NCBI RefSeq assembly: GCF_001659605.2
Contig: NC_035174.2
Coordinates: 3,288,389 to 3,352,388 of the forward strand
Direction: 5' to 3'
DNA from: Manihot esculenta
Taxonomy: Eukaryota > Streptophyta > Magnoliopsida > Malpighiales > Euphorbiaceae
DNA: 64,000 bases
Of this stretch, positions 25,361 through 38,600 are shown piece after piece. Positions within the stretch are counted from its first letter, which is position 1; every line of letters starts with the position of its first letter. Under the pieces are notes generated by a model. It was not told the origin of the DNA and did no database searches. It saw only the letters and a program-made list of their open reading frames with translations. A program made the position numbers and the translations under genes.

Positions 25361-26630
25361 AGCGAATGTTCAAGCGCTGAAAGAAAGCAGTTGGTCTTCT
25401 TTGGCACTGGTTCTACTGCTGCTTCGAGTCCCAGTCCCAGTCCCAGGTCCAACTTGTTAAACCCTTTGAAGCTTGCGAGGGGAGTGTGAGGGCAGCGATT
25501 TCATCCTACCGGCGAAACGGCTAAAAAGTTTGTTTGTTTGTTTCTTTTTTTTTTTTTGGGTTAAATACCAAAATTATTTACAATTCTTAATTAAAAAAAT
25601 AATATTTATTAAAAAAATAAAATTTTATTTAAACTTAGATGCAAAATCATGGTGTCCTTTGACACACAAAAAAAAAAATCAAATTAACTATTTTCATATA
25701 AATTAAGATAATGTAATTAAAATAATAAGTTTTACATTATCTTTTCTCACAAACATTCGTTTATATTCACAATAATTAAATATTCCTAAAATCAATAAGT
25801 TTTACATTTTTAATACATATTAAATTTTAATATATTAAAAAAACTATAAATTATCATTTCCAATAAAAAAGTATACCTATAATTTTAAATGAATAACATA
25901 GAAAGTATTTGTTAATTAATATATCAACATTATTATAAAACAGTAAGTGTAATATTTTAAATTTATACGCTTTAATTAACTTTATATAAGTATTTAACAT
26001 CTCATTATAAGTATAGTCACAGATTTCACCTCATGAGAACTCATGGATCTGAATGAGGTTTCAGATTTTACTCAAAAAAATCTCAAAAAAATCTCAAAAA
26101 AAAAAATCTCACTGCAAGTAAATACAAAGTAGCAACTAGATTATTTATAATTTTTCAAGTTCAATTGAATGTTCATACGGCTAATTGAGCATTTAATCCT
26201 TTTCTTTTTTAAAAAAAATTGAGCATTTAATAATGCAGAATTGAATGATTAATCAAATTGTAATAAATAATAAAAATAATCAAATTTCAAAATCAAAATA
26301 GACAACTATTAAAGCCTTGGATAGAATTAGATAAAATGTTAAATTTCAAAACTCAACAATGAATAAAGAAAATAGACAAGGAATTGCTAGATAAAGAACA
26401 TATTTTCAGTCACCGGAGCTTACAGCCATGGCATTTTCACGCATCTTAACCTCAAACAGAGGCAAGCTGCATCTTGTTGATTGACCTAAACCTTCTACCT
26501 ATAAATACAAAATTTTTATAATTTACATTTTTCCTTGAAAAAAAATTACATACATCAACTCTTGATAGAGCATCTCCACTGACCCATGTCTCGCTCACCA
26601 AATTTGAATAACTGCAGCAGACGTTCACAA
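25361..26630. other. Intergenic region between the UTP10 and CBP3 genes
   Basis: Promoter side of the CBP3-type gene and downstream side of UTP10, both minus strand. A short AGTCCC repeat is near 25427-25449. The rest is AT-rich without other features. Confidence 0.6.
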
Positions 26631-29600
26631 TCACATTAGGTATTGCCGAAGGCTTTCCCCACTCATGGATTCCATCTCCTTGAGAATGTCCTGTGCTAGA
26701 GACTTCACAGGTAGCTCCACATCCTCCAGCAGCTCACCCAGGAAGGGGATCGTTTCCGGCAAGAATACCAGGTACTCTTCTTTCAGATTATCCAAAAGAT
26801 ACTTGACAATTCTCAGTCCCAAAATTCGAGATCGCACACTCTCGCTCCGGGTTTGCAACAATACCTGAAAAGTTACAACTATTATTCATTGCCAATTGAT
26901 GAGCAATAACATAGGGAATTGCTCCAATACTAGTTTTAGAGAGCTTTAAAAATTAAAAAGGGAAAGTCAATTCATCTCAGGTGAAAACAAGTGCAGTATC
27001 TGAAACAAGTTAAAAGAAGAAAGTAAGAGTCTTCAAGTATCAGACAAAGCCGTATTTTTAGAGCTCTGGGAGCTTGAAAATAAGAACACACTATTTTATG
27101 AAGTTGACCAACTAATTAAACTCTCCAACAAGAGAGGCAAGTAGAAAATTGAGGTTAAGAGATGATAGTCCAAGGGAAACGGCCAATACTAACTGCTGGA
27201 CGATTATACCGTCTCTCACCTTAGACATCTCACAACAATACACATACAGGAACATTCAAAAAGACCGAAACTTCCAATCAAGAGAATTAAAAGAAATGTA
27301 GCAGAGGGAAGACAAATTCTAAAAATCACCTCATGGTTCAAGGGCTTCCATAGAATGTCGGTTCCTGCAGTAACAGCCATCTGACCAATGCAAATGACCA
27401 ACAACTGATCAACATCCTTGAGCGATGGTATGTTTGGATGCTCTTCTAGAGAAGCTGGTGGTTCTACAAGAAGCTGTGATATGATGGGTTTTAAGAGAAC
27501 CTGCAAGGCATGATTCATAAACATTAGCATTCTATAAACCTGCTAATAACATGCAACACAAAGGTAAGTCAGAAGGTAGAGATTACTAGCCTGGAAATTT
27601 GATGAGTCGAGAAATTTTGTGCTTCCGGTGTCATACAGAAAACATTTGTGTAAAGCTGATATAACTAGAGCCCTTAGGTGCCAACTTTTAAGTAACAATA
27701 CATTGTTTTTGTCTTTTAAATCATTTCCTGCTTCCTGAATCTTGGCTTTCTTTTTCCTTCGAATCAACACCGTACCCTTCACATCCAAAAGATGTCGTAT
27801 GCAACCATCAAGCAAGTACTTGAAATAAGGGACAAAAAGAGACCTGCACTTATGAATGATGAATAAGTGAGCAAGTGTATTTATGAATGACCAAGAAGAA
27901 AACTAGAAATAAAACATGCCCTTGCATTAGGAGTGTCAATCAAATCTCTTGACAATATATGAAACAGCTCATTGGCAAATCCAGGACATAGCCTTAAAAA
28001 ATCATTACCAAGAATCACCAAATTCATATTACAAAGTATTGGATATTAATATAATAAGCTTCTCAATACTACTTATAATGATTGATTAAATGTCTGATCA
28101 GGGGCAGCCATCAGAGTATTTGAACTCAAAAATCATAACTTACAGTCACAATTTGCTGAAAATATGGAATCAGTGACAGGAAGGACCAACATATGAAATT
28201 GTAAGCATGATACATATCTACTCACCTATGATTCTCAGCAAGCTTGTTCACCAGACCATACAACGCAATGGACCTGTCCAAAGATGCAACCCCCTCGCTG
28301 GCAGTTTCTCCCACAAGTGAATCGGCCCAATCAATACTACTGATAAAGAGAGGCTTGAACATGGACTCAGTAAGTTTCATTGTCAAAGAAATCATAGCAC
28401 TGATCACACTTCTTTCAACAATATCAATGTTGTGAATAGAAACTGGGTGTTGACGACGAAGATCAAGAGCACGTAAGCAGAGGTCAAAAATCTTTCCATG
28501 GTGACCACCGACAGATGATCTATCCATTTTACCAACTAAGGTAGCTAGCATTTCAAAAGTAATTGCCACACTTGAATCCCCAGACTCCACAGCATCAGAA
28601 TATATCTTCAAAAGAGGCGGAAGTGCAAGTCGCAGCTGGACATGCAAAAGTCAGGGTGACATTCCTTAAGCTTTGATGGGAAAGATAAAAAGAAAAGCAG
28701 TTTTTTACTTACAGGTATTTTCTCAGTAAGCAGCCTCCGTATTTCATCAGCTTTCAGTTTCAGCTTTGATTTGGATTCCATTGTATACTCGGAACCAAGA
28801 ACCATTAGTCCAATAACCTCTTCAAGGTATGGATTCAAAAAGCCACCAAGATTATCCACAACTGCCTCCAAAGTGACTAGAATAGACTGCAAGGAAGATT
28901 CTTTGGAAGTGGATAGTGCAGCAGAAGTGTTTTCATCACCACTGGAAGAATTGATTTCATGAGATATTTTAATCAAATTTTTCATTATTCTAGGAAGCTC
29001 AGTTAATGCTTTTGGTCCAAGCACATTAACCAATGCACCAGTCGTTCGAAGGCAGCTAGAAGAAATGGCCAGGTCATGAGAACTGATGCCTTTTGTTATA
29101 TAGGGAAGGCAAATGCCAAAGATAGAATAATCAGGACTGTTCTGCGCCAAAATTTCCAACGTGGAAACTGCTGACAGTTTCAATGAAGTATCAACTTCAT
29201 CCAACTTATCATCAACTAAACGAACAATTTCCAAACACATCTTATGAAGAGATTCAGTGGCAGTCTCATCCATATGGAGCCAATCAGCGCTTGATCTTGC
29301 ATTTAGTTCCCTTCTTCCCTTTGGCTTCACTTTAACCGATTCAAGGTTCCTTAATTTTTCACAAAGAAGCCCAAGAGCCTAATTGCATCCAAAGGACAAC
29401 AAAATATGTCAGAAAGATCCACTCCTCTTTTTTTTTTTTTTTGGGAAATAATGCTAGGTTATGGACTAACCAACCCTAAAACCCATTGTAGTATCAGGTA
29501 CCCCATGACACGGATTCAAAGAATGCACGTATGCATGCACACAGCAATGTAGGGAAACTTTTCCCATGAAAATTGTTTTTGACAATATTTTCATTCAAAT

Positions 29601-32600
29601 TCCTTTTTTTCCCGCGGGGGGGGGGGGGGGGGGGGGGGGGGGTGTTTGAGGTTCAGGCGTTCAGCTCCAAATAGTTGATACTGTCCAATAGAAAAGTAGA
29701 AAATAGGGGTCCACAGATGGAAGTGCCTATAATTCGTTTAATTTGTATACTCATGATATCCAGCAAAAACTTGAGAGAGAGAAAGGGGGCCCAGAAGGGG
29801 GGTGGTTACCAAGTAAAGATGCCCTGATCTCTAACAGCATCTTCCAGGACCATAGATGGCAAATTACTACCCTCCCCCAACTGGAATGTAGGTCACAAAC
29901 TTTTAAGAATTTTGCTGTATATGAAGATATTGTAACGTTATGTACCTTTTTTTGCACATTTCTATCTGAATGGCCAAGCAAATTGATGATCCCTCTAAAG
30001 TATGCTGCAGGACTCATAACTGTTGTGATAGTCCTCAATACAGAATATATACACTCTTTTAATCCTTTCCTTATCATAACAGGGCAAATCGTTTGCTTTC
30101 TTCTCATGTCAACAAGTTGTAAAAGAAAAACAACATGCTCCATGAGTTCTTGAAGAGTCGTCTGTGAACACCAAAAATAAGTTATTGAATACTCATCGTA
30201 GCCACTGAAGGAATAAAATCAGAGAGAGCTATATGACAGCACTGTACATACAGTAAATTCAGTTGCTTATTTTTAACCTATCCTTCAAATTTATACATAT
30301 CTAGAATACAAAGATCGCACAGTACATCTAGTGCTATCAACAAAATCTAAATCATATCAGCACCGTTTGGTAGTCCTGGCCACAGGCTTGAGGAGCACCT
30401 TTAATAATTATGAATAAAATATAGAAAATTTACAAGGCATAGATTTGTAACACATCATTTATTTAGTTAATGTAAATTAAAGAAAAAGGAAAAATAATTT
30501 TTGAATCGAGCCAGTTCTGGTTCAAAACTGGACTACCCAGCAGTTTGACCTGGCCAGTTCTGATCCTAGTTCAAGGAGGGGAGGCATGTAATAAGCCCCC
30601 ATAATAAATGATCCTAGTACAGTTCATGAACCGGAACTGTTTGACCGGTTCATGAACTGGAACTGTTTGACCAGTCTGGTTGCAGTTAGAGTCACAGTAC
30701 CAAACTGTGGTCAGCACTTAGGGAGAAGAGTCGCTGTAAATTAAGCTCACGAGTAACTGAAATGCACAACATTATGTATTTAAAAAGGACAATACTTAAT
30801 ATACTATGATGCGTCTAAATGTTAAACAATTGAATCGGCACCTGGATGCTATCAAAATCTTCAGTTGATTCAAGCTTGAAAGATAATTCTGGATCTTGCA
30901 ATTTTTGTAAGATAAATTCCATTGCAAATTGCAATTCCAAGAAAAGTTCTTGGCATAAGTGACCGCTTCCTGTAAGTTGAAGCTGCACAACAATGGATGG
31001 AAGCCATATCATGCATGAATATTGCTCACATATCTGCACAGCAAAAGCATACTCCCACTCTCTCTTCATGAAAGATGTCAGACCATCTGAAGTTTGTGCA
31101 TCCTCAAGATAAGATGGTCCTTTCCTTGAAACTAAGGATCGGAAAAGAAGGACAAGCAAAGAAGCCAAGCTATTACGTTCTCCCAATTTCCTGTGGCAAG
31201 GCATGTGAACTAAGCATGAGATGAAAGGAAAAAAAATAAAAGAAAATAAATTTTAGTTGACAATACCTTAACAGGTATAATATAATTGACAATCTCCTAT
31301 GCTCAGCCACTGCAGGCAATACATTCACAAAAATCTGCAGAAACATTAAGCCAAATCGTCATTTTCATAGCAACAAACTCCAACGTATGACATTTTTCTG
31401 GAGAAGATTATTCAGATTGATTACCTGGAGCAATTTCTCTGGGTTGTTTGTCTTTGCCAGCCAACAGGGAACAACTGCAGCTATAAGATCCTCAAACACA
31501 CGCTGCGAATAGTTGTCAATCTATACATATGCAGAAAAGCAGGGGGGGGAAAGCAACATTAGCAAGCAGCCAAATATTAAATAATAATATCCAGCATAAA
31601 ATATCACTAAGATTAATACAAACTATGATTTGACTTTGAAGAATTGCCCATGCACAGCATGCATACACTCCATGGAAAGAAGAAAAAGTCAATAGCAATC
31701 TGTACAGGGCAAAAGATGTCACAAACCTGAGTAACAGTTGATTCTCCAATAACGGTAAGTATATCCAATATATGTTCCAACATCTTGTCTGGAATGACCT
31801 TTATAATCGAGGACAACAGTGAGAATATATACACTCCATGGAAAGAAGAAAAAGTCAATAGCAATCTGTACAGGGCAAAAGATGTCACAAACCTGAGTAA
31901 CAGTTGATTCTCCAATAACGGTAAGTATATCCAATATATGTTCCAACATCTTGTCTGGAATGACCTTTATAATCGAGGACAACAGTGAGAATATATGGTT
32001 GCGTGTGACCGCATCCTTTGCAGAACGGGAACACTCAACCAACATTTTGATGTCTATTTTATTCGTAATGTCATCCTGCAATGCAAATGAATCGGATCAA
32101 CTTAAAAATTAAACGAAACAAACACGAACCAGACAGAGACTAAACTACATGTTAGAATCCAGGCAAAATTTTTCAAACTTCCAAAAGGTCGATGTACCTT
32201 TAGCGGGACAGCTTTTATAGATGAAGCAATAATATCTTCCAGTACTAATAAGAGAGCATGCTGAATGTAATGCACTGTATTGGACATGGAAAGGGAAATG
32301 CCAGTTGAAAATTGAACCAAGTTTTTATCTTGGGTGAGAGCCCACTCATCTGAAAACATTTTTCCAAGAAGATCAAACAAGGGCCCAATAAGAGATTCCC
32401 TGCAAAATTAAATTGCATACATTGAGAAAGTAGGCACACTAGCTGTATGGAATAACAGAGTCAAATTAGAAGCTAATCATTTAGAGTAGCAGATATTACT
32501 GAAAGCAGACCTGTTAACCATATCTTTCTTCAGTATCAATATGTCAAGCAGGGAGCTTAGTAAACATAAAGCAGTTTCTCCATTACAAACCAAATTATGA

Positions 32601-35600
32601 TCTGAGGCTGATGTTTGATGGGTTATTGGTTTCTTCTTCTTTTTCTTCCCATATGCTGAATCAGTTTTCACACTATGTTGTTTGGATATAAAATCAAGCG
32701 TCTGGACGACCGTAGAGCAAGTAATCTGCATTACCCATTGTGTTCCCAATCAAATATCTGAAAGAAACCTTGCTCTTCAAATGATCACATATCCAATAAG
32801 CTATCGAAGGTCAAGTACCACACTATCTACTTAATCAGCCACAAAAAGTATCAAATCTAAAATTTATTTTCTTCTTCTCATGTTTACTTCTTTTAGTCTC
32901 ATTTTGTATCATGGATACCAGCCATTCAAGGTCTAATAGTTGGCAAATATTTGCAATCAAGTTCTAAACCTAGCATTAATCTTACTTTCAAGGGATCTAA
33001 TCAAAACCTGACATTATTTTTTAATGAGAAATTCATATATGCCAGGATGGACTAGAATCTCTAGATCTCATGCTCATCAAGCAACCTAATTCCATACAGT
33101 AGCCCATAACAAATTTAGGTTCTTATTAAAGAATACTGAAGCCAAAGTCAGACAACAACTTCGCAATGCAAAAAATACATGATTTTTCCAACTTCTGACT
33201 CACTTGTGAAAGATGTGATGGATCAAACTCAAAGGAGCATACCATTATTTTTATATTCAACAACTTTAGCCATCACATCACTGGACGACTCAATACAGTA
33301 AAAAACAAGCTTATAAGTTTGCAATCTCTCATGACGACAACTACAGAATCTCACATGAATTAAAAATTTCAGTTGCACATGTTTTACCAATAAAACTAGC
33401 AATGAGAGCGTAATGAAGCAATCACTCAGAGAGCTCCATACGAGTAAGTACAAAAGAAACAGACCACTTTTTTCAGGGGAGAAATAACCCAACAGAAAAA
33501 GCAGTGTTTCATGCCCACAATATATACAGCTTTCAATATAACTAGTCTAATCCGAGACACCCTGAGTGAAGTGCTTGTAGACAACAGCAAACAAGAAAGA
33601 AAAGTGGAAACAAGATGAGAAAGAAGGGCACATACATTCAAGCGCAGCAATGCATCTCTAGTTGCATTTTGTATATCACCATTAGCATTACGGAACAAAA
33701 CCACAAGCTCACGGAACAGTAGCCCCTGCCCAAAACAAGAAAATAATGTATTTGAATGTGTTCTAGTCCATTAAGCAAGGATTATTAAGCACAGCTAGGG
33801 ATTGTCATATCGCCGTCACCATATCACAGCCAAATAAAAACCATAGTATGTTTTACCTATCTCCTCACTTGAACATAGTTTAGACTGATATAGATAACTA
33901 ATTATTATATCTGTCATTTAAGCAATATCATTTTCAGCAAGATTCCAAATCTTTGTTTAGCACATTAGCATGAACTTTCAGTGATTCTGAAAGCCACATA
34001 AGCATTACAGATAAACATTGCATAAGACAATGAGTACATTAATAGAGCTAACCTGTTTCTCAGTAGTCAAAACACTATAAAATTGACAAGTTAGCTTCTG
34101 CAAAACAGCAACACAAGGTTCTGCAACGGCATATTCTCCCACAGAGAGCCCATCCAACTGAAAGAACAAATAATAAAATTTGAAAAAAAAAAAATTGCAA
34201 CGGTTCTAACAAGCATAGAATCATTCAAATAAGTTGCAATTAGGTACTTACACGCAGAGCCCCTAATAAATAATCTTCAAAAGCACATCCCTCAACTAAA
34301 TAAGGTGGTGTAGCACAGATCTAATGCAGACCACAATATGGAGTAACCAATAAGTGAAGATATGAGAGGAAATATAAAGAAATGGAATTATATATGACAT
34401 GAAAAATATATTTTTTTATATAGACATTCACTTACCTCCAGTAAAAGGCACAAGATCTTGACCTCAGTTTTGGACAATTTATGGGATGACTTCTCCGCCT
34501 CAAAATAAAATTGCTTGCGCCTTGTCAGAAGTTGAGACAAAAATGTTTCCACATCTTTAACACATATTATCACATTGCCCAATCCTTTGAGCAAAGATAT
34601 AATCATTAGCTGCCATGAACATACACCCAAATCAAATTTTCATCCTATTAACAAAACTTTGTCCATTAACAAACATAATAGCACACAATTAATATAGAAC
34701 CCATAAACATAAATTTTCTCTTCTCTATCTATAGAAGGATGTTCTGTACCTGAAAAAAATAGAAAAAAAAGGAACTAAATAAGAGAACAGATGAAGGGGA
34801 AAAACCTTTGCATATGCAGAAAGTTGAAGAGCATAACCCAAGACGAATGCAAGAACCTTTTCCTTAGTAGATTGATCAAATCTGAAAATGATAAGTTAGT
34901 AACATACATCAAATAGAAAATGCAATAATGATCATGGTGGCAACTGAATATACTAAAACAGAATCTTCACAAGTTATAATTTAGCACTCAACTCAATTAA
35001 GCATTAATACCAAACTAATTAGACAGAGTACTGGATGCTTTGCTTCCCTTCCACCCAGTTTAGGGCTACATTTCTAAATGATGCAAATTCAAATTTTAGT
35101 ATTATAAAAAATATATACCTAAGACATATCATAATAGTCAGAACTTGGAGAAAACAGAGGTGACTTATAAACTTATGTAACCCAGGATCAGAGTAATCAA
35201 GCAATGAGCCACTGAATTTAAATAGATGAAAATTCAAAATTAATGCATGAGGAAATAACTAATGAACTGGGAAATACCTTCGTTCAACATTTTGTGGTAC
35301 TAGAAGACTACTGTGCGATGAGCCAAGCAAAGAAGTCAATAAAGAAGATAGGAAGTTCTTGTCTGATATTATAAGCCTTTTCTGTTGAGCAATTAAACCT
35401 AAAAGTTCTTCAAGAAAATTACTCCAATTTGCATTGCTTCCTGTCATTTATTGCATCAGATTATAGCTATGATAAAGTGCAAACAAGAGCCATAATTTTG
35501 TTACATCAAATTCAATTAACTGGTGATATACCATTTTTCTTGCTTAAATAGTCAATGCGACGTGAAAGTGCATGAAGTCCTTCAATGCAGCCCATGGCAG

Positions 35601-38600
35601 CAATTCTCATGTCCTGAAAAGAGAGATGAAAAAAATGATTAGCAGATCAGAGGATGATAAGGATGGGAGACAGAGGGGGGGAGAGAAGAAACATGAACAA
35701 GGCAATCAAAATGTTTAAATGTTAAACCTGGCTAGCACTGGCAAGTGGAACAAGAAGGGAAGGAAAATTGGCCATAAGTTGAAACAGCAATCTATCATCA
35801 GGCTCCAAACAAAGAAATGCAAGACAGTGAAGACTCTCAATTTGAACAGCAACAGGAATATCTGTACAATGAAACACAGAATGTAAGAACATTCTGTAAA
35901 TTTTCAGCTTAATATGGAAAATCATATTCACAATTACAAGGCAAAGAAACCAGATTATCAAAAAGAATAAGAGAATGAAAAGATAAAGCATTGCAAAAAT
36001 GACACGGGGGATACCTGGAAAGATGCACTACATAGACTGGATAATCATTACAGATGAATTATTACAATTATCTACACTGGATACTCATTACAGATGAATT
36101 ATTACAATTACAACCAACAGCCAACAAGGAGTTCATCTAAATAACATCTCAGATTAACACATAAACCAGCAAAAAAAAACAACAGTAATATGAAATTTTC
36201 AAAAAGACAGTATATTTACCCTCTTTCCTTTTTCATGCCGGGGGGGGGGGGGGGGGGGAGTGTGGGGGCGGCAGGGTTTGGGGCTCTGACTTTTTGGTCT
36301 CACTTTAGTACATGTAGTTGTCATTAGTTATCACTTCAGTATCATTTTGACTGATAACTCATAATAGATCAAATGGTTTGTCAACAATATTTGCATATGC
36401 CTAGGGAAAATATAGACCCAGATATTTCACTTTTTGACACTTTAGAGTCCTGTGGTTCAATTTTAAACAAAATGGAACCCTAAGCTTTACTCATTAGCAC
36501 TTTAAGACAAATGCTCTAACACCATTTGTTATGCTGACATGGCGGTGAAATAATAACAAAAATAATTTTTTTATAAAAATGCACAATACCACATTAGCAA
36601 AACTAATAGTGTTAGAGCATTTATCTTTAATGTACTAATGGAATAAATTTCAGGGTATCATTTGTCAAAAATTGAACTACAAGTTTCTCTCTAGGTGCCG
36701 AAATGTGAAACATCACTTTCCTTTTTTGTACTTTTCAAAAATATAACATACAACATAGTATACTTTCTCTTGTAAAGAACATGGATTTTAAAAAATTAAA
36801 AAAAATTAAAAGCAGCAGAAGCTGACACGAGGCACTTGGTCATCCAAGTGGGTGACACATGAGTAATATTTAATAGCATATTTAAAAATAGTATTGAAAC
36901 AATAATAAATGAAAACCACAAGTAGTAAAATGATACCAAAAAGACAACACAGCTACCAAAATGAAAGGTGCTAAACCAATGAAAATTATTTTTCCCTAAA
37001 ATAATGCCATTCATTTGTGTCGATGGAAGTTCCTTTTCCCTAACAATAAGTTACTCATCCTGCCATCAATTTAAAATTTAGAGTAGACCTTATCAATCAT
37101 CAACATCCCACCTCGACTAACCCCTATAAAATTGAAGGAAAAAACTTGTCTTGTTCCAGCCTATCCATTTTTTTGTAAGTTGTTCTTGATCTAACTGAAT
37201 AAATGAAAATTCCATAAACAGTGATGCAATTATCTTATATACAAAGAGGATGAATATATCAAATAAAGCTGCAAGTATGGGTGAGACCAAAAGAGCAGCT
37301 AAGCACCTTCATCTGTGAAAAACCCAGATAGAAAATCAACAGGAGAGATCTTGCACTTTGTAGTGAGGTGATGAAGATGCTCCTTGAAAACATGCTTCTG
37401 TTGGGAGCTTGCAAAGAAGACAAACAAGTCTCTATGTTTGCTGCTTAACCACTTGTCATTATCATCCTGAAAAGACATGCAGGTTAACCCTTCTGAAATC
37501 ACAGAGCACGAGGGGGGCCAAAGTCAAAACATCAAAAATTAGAGATATAGAAGTCACCAACCAGTAAGGTATCAGCAGTTGCTATTGAAGAAAGCACCTC
37601 CAGTAACTTCCAAAAGATACTAACTAGAATGTTTCCATTTAACACACTGACATCAGAATCAGCTAACTGATCTAAGAATCTTTGGCAGTCCCAGTTTATT
37701 ATCTCCTTATTGAACTATCACCCATTAGTGAAGGCAGACCATCAAAAATTGAGGAAAAGATAAAGAACAACAATGTCAATATCAAATTAGGAAACTGTGT
37801 CAACCAACCTCATTCCCACAAACATCAGCAGCAGATTCAAAAACTTCCCACTCATTCTTTAAAACAGGGAAGAAAGCTTCAAATATTGCCAAAAGATGCC
37901 CACTATCTGTCATTCAAAAATGCAAAGAAGTCCCATCACAATATGTCAAAAACTTGGCAGTACAAGCAATATAATGCAAGTACCCTCAAATAAAGTAAGT
38001 CATGCAGAAACTAATGGCGAAGAACACAACAGCTCACATTGATCAAATTAATTGAAGATGCAAAGCATAATAGAGCACAAAGGGGTTCTAGAGCCTAGAA
38101 GCGAGGAGCAAGCTCACACTGAGATTTTTGAGCAAAAGGAATAAGATTTGCTAGAAAAAATTAAACTAAGATCAAATAAATACAAGGTACTGACATCATT
38201 ATAATCAATGTCTAAAGTTTCTGACTAAAAAGACAAAAATAGTCATTTTGCCAATTTGAAAAACAAAACATATTACATGCATAAGAATAGAGCTGAACGG
38301 ATCGATACAGAAAAGTTATATCCTTCAAATTGGATTGAAAATTCACACGATGTTTTCTGCATATACTTTAGTTCTCCTTTTAGAAGTGAGGTTATTTTGT
38401 ATTTGAATCCAATTTAAAAAGCAAAACACATGCATTTTTCTGATATCTGCACACATTAAATGCATAAGAATAGAGCTGAACTTGCCCATATGGGAAGTTA
38501 TATCCTTCAAGATGGATTGAAAATTCACATGATGTTCCTGCATCTACTTTATTTTCCTTTGTAAAGAGAGCGTATTCTGTATTTGAAGCCACTCTAGGGC

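Noticed and set aside
29743..30153. 136-codon plus frame
   Set aside because: Mostly antisense to UTP10 exon 35.
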